In this document: positions 4,883-7,886 of the stretch, piece by piece
Numbering within the stretch: position 1 is the stretch's first letter
Layout of the letters: each line of letters opens with the position of its first letter
Origin: Dehalococcoidia bacterium
GTDB taxonomy: Bacteria > Chloroflexota > Dehalococcoidia > GIF9 > UBA5629
Length of the DNA stretch: 7,886 nucleotides
Reading direction: 5' to 3'
Assembly (NCBI GenBank): GCA_030604795.1
Contig: JAUVVE010000031.1
Coordinates: forward strand, 1-7,886
Made by a program: the position numbers and the translations under genes
Notes under the pieces: model-generated
Told to the model about the DNA's origin: nothing
Database searches by the model: none
What the model saw: only the letters and a program-made list of their open reading frames with translations

Positions 4883-6982
4883 GTTGGTAGGAATGACTAC
4901 CCTCACCAGGGTTCCTTTTCCTTTCTTGGTTTGCACGTCGAACATGCCACCTAAGCCACGGGCGCGCTCTTGCATACTTGTGAAGCCAAACGTGCGCCTT
5001 TTCTTGCTGGCTTTGCTGAGGCTCTCCGGCCTAAAGCCGACGCCATCGTCGCTGATGGTCAACCTTACGGCTGAGTCATCAAAGGTCAAATCAACCTCCA
5101 CCGCGCTAGCTTTAGCATGCTTCTTCACATTAGCGAGGGATTCCTGACAGATACGCAGAAGACCAGCCTCCATTTCAGGTGGCAGCTCGCGGCTATCACC
5201 ACGAAGAATAAAGCTAGCAGTCACGCCCACCTCCCGAGTGAATCTATCTACTTCCTGCCCAAGAGCGTCGGGCAAAGGAAGCTGTTCCAAGGCCTCAGGG
5301 CGGAGGTTCCACACTGAACGCCGGGCTTCGGCCAGGCTCTTCCGAGCCAAGCTTCGGGCCTGGTTCAAATGACCCTCCAGCTCCGGAGAATTGTCGTTCA
5401 ACGCCTGTTCCGCCGCCTCCAGTTGCAGGATAATACCGGTAAACCCCTGAGCCAGCGTATCATGCATCTCCCTTGCCATGCGGTTTCGCTCCTCCATCAC
5501 CGCCATGTGACGGGTCTCCTCATAAAGGCGGGCATTCTCAATGGCCACAGCTAATTGGTCAGCCAGAGTCTGGGCGGTGAACAGGTCCGCTTCACCAAAA
5601 GCATCCACCTCGATACTCTCAATATCCAGAACGCCAAGAACCTTCTCTCCTATCTTAATGGCGACAGCAAGCTCGGACTTGGTGTCGCTCAACGCCTCAA
5701 CGGCACGATACCTCGGTTCCTTTTCTACATTGCTTGCCAGCAGCGGTTCGCCCGTTCGAGCCACCCAACCAACTATACCCTCCTCATCCACCTCGAGCGG
5801 CACACCCACCGGTATGAATCCCTTCTGCCCGCTCACAGACAATGCTTTGAGGGTGAGCTTGCCAGAGCTAGGCTCGAAGAGAAATATGTTGACGTTATGG
5901 TAATGAAAGGTCTGCCGAAGGGTGTTACCTACGTATGGAATCAATTCATCAAGGTGTACGATAGAGCTGATCTTACGACTGACCTCGTTTATCGTGCGCA
6001 GTTGCTCCGCCCGCTGTCGTTCTCTCTTGGTTCGGTCTTCGACCTTCTGTTCTAGGTTAGTATAAGACGCCTTCAGAGCACTAGCCATAGCGTTGAACTG
6101 CTCGGCCAGTTGCTGGATTTCATCACCGGTCTCCGTCTTGATGCTGTAGTCCAGTTCGCCCTTTCCTATGACCTCAGCGCCTCTGGTGAGCGCCAGGATC
6201 GGCCTGGTGATTGCTCTGGCCAGCAAGAATATCACCAAGGAAGCAATAAGAACCACGCCGATGATGATAGTGCTAAAGGTCCACTGAGCTTTCTCCATTT
6301 GCTCATCGATGAAATCGCTCGTAGCGGTTACAGCGGAAGCTATCTGGAGTTTTGTTGCCTCGGCGGGTGCCGAGAACTCGTCAATATAAGTAGACGCAGC
6401 CACTATGAGTTCCCTCCCCTCCACGGGAGCACAGTACATGTACTTCAGCCGGACGTTTCCCTCAGCGTCCTCCCAATGGTAATAGCCAGAAGCTTCACCG
6501 GCCAGGCTCCTTTCCATGATAGACCAGTAATGGGTGGGTTCCCCGGCCACTCTGTGCAAGTTAGCGCCTACCAGTTTTGGGTCCACGTGGACATAGGCTG
6601 TGTAAGACCAGTCGTACACCATGGTATGCCCGGTTTGCCCAACTTGCTGAACAGCAATTTCCCTCAGCTCATCATTCCCCACCAATTCGGAAGCCTCCAG
6701 TCCCGGATGAAGCTCAATAAAAAGCTCCATCTCTTCAGCCACAAACTGCGCCCTACGCTCTATCATTGTCCTGCCCAAGTCTTCCAGAGCGGCAATGCTC
6801 TGACCTACAATAGTGTCTCCCATTTGAATTGTGTTCTGCTTGCTAACCAGGCCCACCTCATACATGCTGCGAAAGGCAATAGCGCTGATAAAGCCGACCG
6901 AAGTAAGGGTCAGAGCCAGGAAAGCGATAAGGATCTTGCCTCTTATACCAATCTTCACTTCACGCCGCCTTCTCATCGCCAT
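4880..6982 (-). CDS. Cache-HAMP-GAF sensor histidine kinase, HisKA_3 (NarX/LiaS-like) type
   Basis: A 700-aa membrane sensor kinase. A basic N-terminus (MAMRRRR) leads to a first membrane helix (about 15-37). An extracytoplasmic region (about 40-233) contains a single-Cache-like core (GHTMVYDWSYTAYVHVDPKL at 118-137, then GYYHWED, VRLKYMY and ASTYIDEF). A second helix (about 236-256) is followed by HAMP (about 256-310), a charged coiled coil (about 303-330) and GAF (about 335-488). The HisKA_3 dimerisation domain has phosphoacceptor His507 in REMHDTLAQG, and the HATPase_c domain shows the N box (QESLANVKKHA, Asn618), G1 (DDGVGF, 645-650), GFTSMQERARGLGG (666-679) and G2 (GKGT, 688-691). All key residues are intact. 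The GAF domain contains no cysteine, so a covalent bilin or a cysteine-ligated metal cluster is unlikely. The first ATG has GGAGG (6993-6997) 10 nt upstream. It starts 18 nt after the sbcD-like gene and overlaps the regulator's ribosome binding site. Confidence 0.95.
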   Translation of the reverse strand: MAMRRRREVKIGIRGKILIAFLALTLTSVGFISAIAFRSMYEVGLVSKQNTIQMGDTIVGQSIAALEDLGRTMIERRAQFVAEEMELFIELHPGLEASELVGNDELREIAVQQVGQTGHTMVYDWSYTAYVHVDPKLVGANLHRVAGEPTHYWSIMERSLAGEASGYYHWEDAEGNVRLKYMYCAPVEGRELIVAASTYIDEFSAPAEATKLQIASAVTATSDFIDEQMEKAQWTFSTIIIGVVLIASLVIFLLARAITRPILALTRGAEVIGKGELDYSIKTETGDEIQQLAEQFNAMASALKASYTNLEQKVEDRTKRERQRAEQLRTINEVSRKISSIVHLDELIPYVGNTLRQTFHYHNVNIFLFEPSSGKLTLKALSVSGQKGFIPVGVPLEVDEEGIVGWVARTGEPLLASNVEKEPRYRAVEALSDTKSELAVAIKIGEKVLGVLDIESIEVDAFGEADLFTAQTLADQLAVAIENARLYEETRHMAVMEERNRMAREMHDTLAQGFTGIILQLEAAEQALNDNSPELEGHLNQARSLARKSLAEARRSVWNLRPEALEQLPLPDALGQEVDRFTREVGVTASFILRGDSRELPPEMEAGLLRICQESLANVKKHAKASAVEVDLTFDDSAVRLTISDDGVGFRPESLSKASKKRRTFGFTSMQERARGLGGMFDVQTKKGKGTLVRVVIPTN

Positions 6983-7000
6983 ACTTTCCCTTCCTCCAGC

Positions 7001-7886
7001 TCACGCCTCTCGTATCAGCCTTTCCCCATATTCGAGCAGGGTCTCCTGACGCTCCTTGGACATATTCTTGGTCTCCAAATAAATCCTCAGCGCTTCAACC
7101 GGTGTCAACTCTTCGCTTACCCAATCGCCCAATCTAGGGCGTGCCTCGTGCCTAACTTCCTTGCCAATAGTGACATGATGAGCCTCTTTGACAGCCTTGT
7201 AGATGTCAGCATCTCGGAGCAAAGCTTCCAGAGTGCTTGGGAGGGATAGCTGAATCCTAACTACAGCCCCCTTGATTTCTGACTTGTGCTGCGCAATGGC
7301 TTCCAGAATAGTGGCTGTGGGGGCAGTGTCATCGGCATCGACATCGATCTTGACCGTCAGGAAGCGACGGGCATCAACCCTGTGGAATTCATAGTTGGTA
7401 TGCTTCTCCGCAGTTCCCAAGTCAATGTCAACCACATAGAAACCCTTGTCCTGGTCTTCGTCTCCGAAGTCCAGGCGTTCCAGGCTGCCCGCATAGACCA
7501 CGGGTGGACTTTCGCATAAGACTTGACGCTTATGAACGTGGCCCAAAGCTACATAATCGAAAACAGGTTGGGCAACACTGCCCAATAGCAGAATGGGGTC
7601 TCTGCCAACCACCATGCTCCGTTCTGACCCTTGCTTCGCCGTGGACACAGATGCATGACAAGCCAAAAACGCCGGTAAGGCCGGGTCAAGCTCAGAAATA
7701 ACGTCCAGTAACCTGCGAGTCATTATCTCCTGGAGCCGGTCGTTTACGTCGTCTATACTGAGGTTCTTGGTTTCTTCACGACTTAAGAGCGCGCTTCGCC
7801 TCGGCCAGGGCAAGGCCATCACCTGAACAAAGCCTCCATTGGTTGGGATGCGGTAGATATCGGGACGGTTACCGACATAAATGTGC
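7001..7886 (-). CDS. sbcD: SbcD/Mre11-family DNA repair exonuclease subunit, 5' end cut by window end
   Basis: This is the C-terminal part of a metallophosphoesterase-type nuclease that, with the SbcC ATPase, processes double-strand-break ends and DNA hairpins. The frame stays open upstream of the GTG at 7822 to the window edge (adding HIYVGNRPDIYRI...), so about 294 residues are visible and the true start is outside. Diagnostic segments: VMALPWPRR; ACHASVSTAKQGSERS (the family's H...GSE segment); YVALGHVHKRQ (about residues 112-121 of the visible part), the metal-binding GHxH motif; and VVYAGSLERLDFGDE, characteristic of SbcD. The capping region follows to a normal stop at 7001. The N-terminal metal motifs (DxH, GDxxD, GNHD), expected in roughly the first 130 residues, are not visible, so integrity there is unknown. 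The next gene downstream is a sensor kinase rather than sbcC. Family is firm; partner unknown. Confidence 0.9.
   Translation of the reverse strand, partial: HIYVGNRPDIYRIPTNGGFVQVMALPWPRRSALLSREETKNLSIDDVNDRLQEIMTRRLLDVISELDPALPAFLACHASVSTAKQGSERSMVVGRDPILLLGSVAQPVFDYVALGHVHKRQVLCESPPVVYAGSLERLDFGDEDQDKGFYVVDIDLGTAEKHTNYEFHRVDARRFLTVKIDVDADDTAPTATILEAIAQHKSEIKGAVVRIQLSLPSTLEALLRDADIYKAVKEAHHVTIGKEVRHEARPRLGDWVSEELTPVEALRIYLETKNMSKERQETLLEYGERLIREA

Noticed and set aside
6110..7249. Long plus-strand open frame of 379 codons opposite the kinase
   Set aside because: It is antisense to a kinase whose domains and catalytic residues are all intact, spans the kinase/sbcD junction, and its translation shows no recognisable domain.
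7820..7822. GTG at 7822 as the start of the SbcD-like protein
   Set aside because: The upstream frame is open to the window edge, and a start here would lack the metal-binding N-terminal half that the family requires.

Overview
The window looks like chromosomal DNA from a bacterium of moderate GC content. The style of the genes suggests Chloroflexota, possibly Dehalococcoidia: a large Cache-HAMP-GAF-HisKA_3 sensor kinase beside a NarL/LiaR-type regulator, short purine-rich Shine-Dalgarno sites, and an adenine deaminase paired with an FMN-binding FabK/NMO-like protein. This assignment comes from overall resemblance only; there is no rRNA or other marker in the window. I see no mobile element, CRISPR array, tRNA or rRNA, and coding density is high.

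Plus-strand block (1-2597): the 3' nine-tenths of an adenine deaminase gene (ade, cut by the window start) is followed after 17 nt by a complete nitronate monooxygenase / enoyl-ACP-reductase-II (FabK)-like flavoprotein gene with a good ribosome binding site. The two probably form an operon.

Convergence zone (2598-2752): about 155 nt without a gene, holding one 7-bp perfect hairpin between the two opposing blocks.

Minus-strand block (2753-7886), read right to left: the 3' part of an SbcD/Mre11-type exonuclease gene (cut by the window end); 18 nt later a 700-aa membrane sensor histidine kinase; then its likely partner, a NarL-type response regulator whose Shine-Dalgarno site overlaps the kinase stop codon. 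A strong 12-bp hairpin terminator (4165-4194) ends that unit. After it come an alpha/beta hydrolase gene, preceded by a 14-bp perfect inverted repeat that covers its ribosome binding site, and a stand-alone 131-aa receiver-domain protein with no DNA-binding domain.

The kinase would sense an extracytoplasmic ligand through its Cache domain and a cytoplasmic cue through its GAF domain, then phosphorylate the LuxR-type regulator. The terminator separates the hydrolase from this unit, so the hydrolase probably has its own promoter and control, for which the inverted repeat is the best candidate. Nothing here amounts to a clearly new system. The points most worth a second look are the inverted repeat at the hydrolase start, sbcD lying upstream of a two-component system instead of sbcC, and the orphan receiver.
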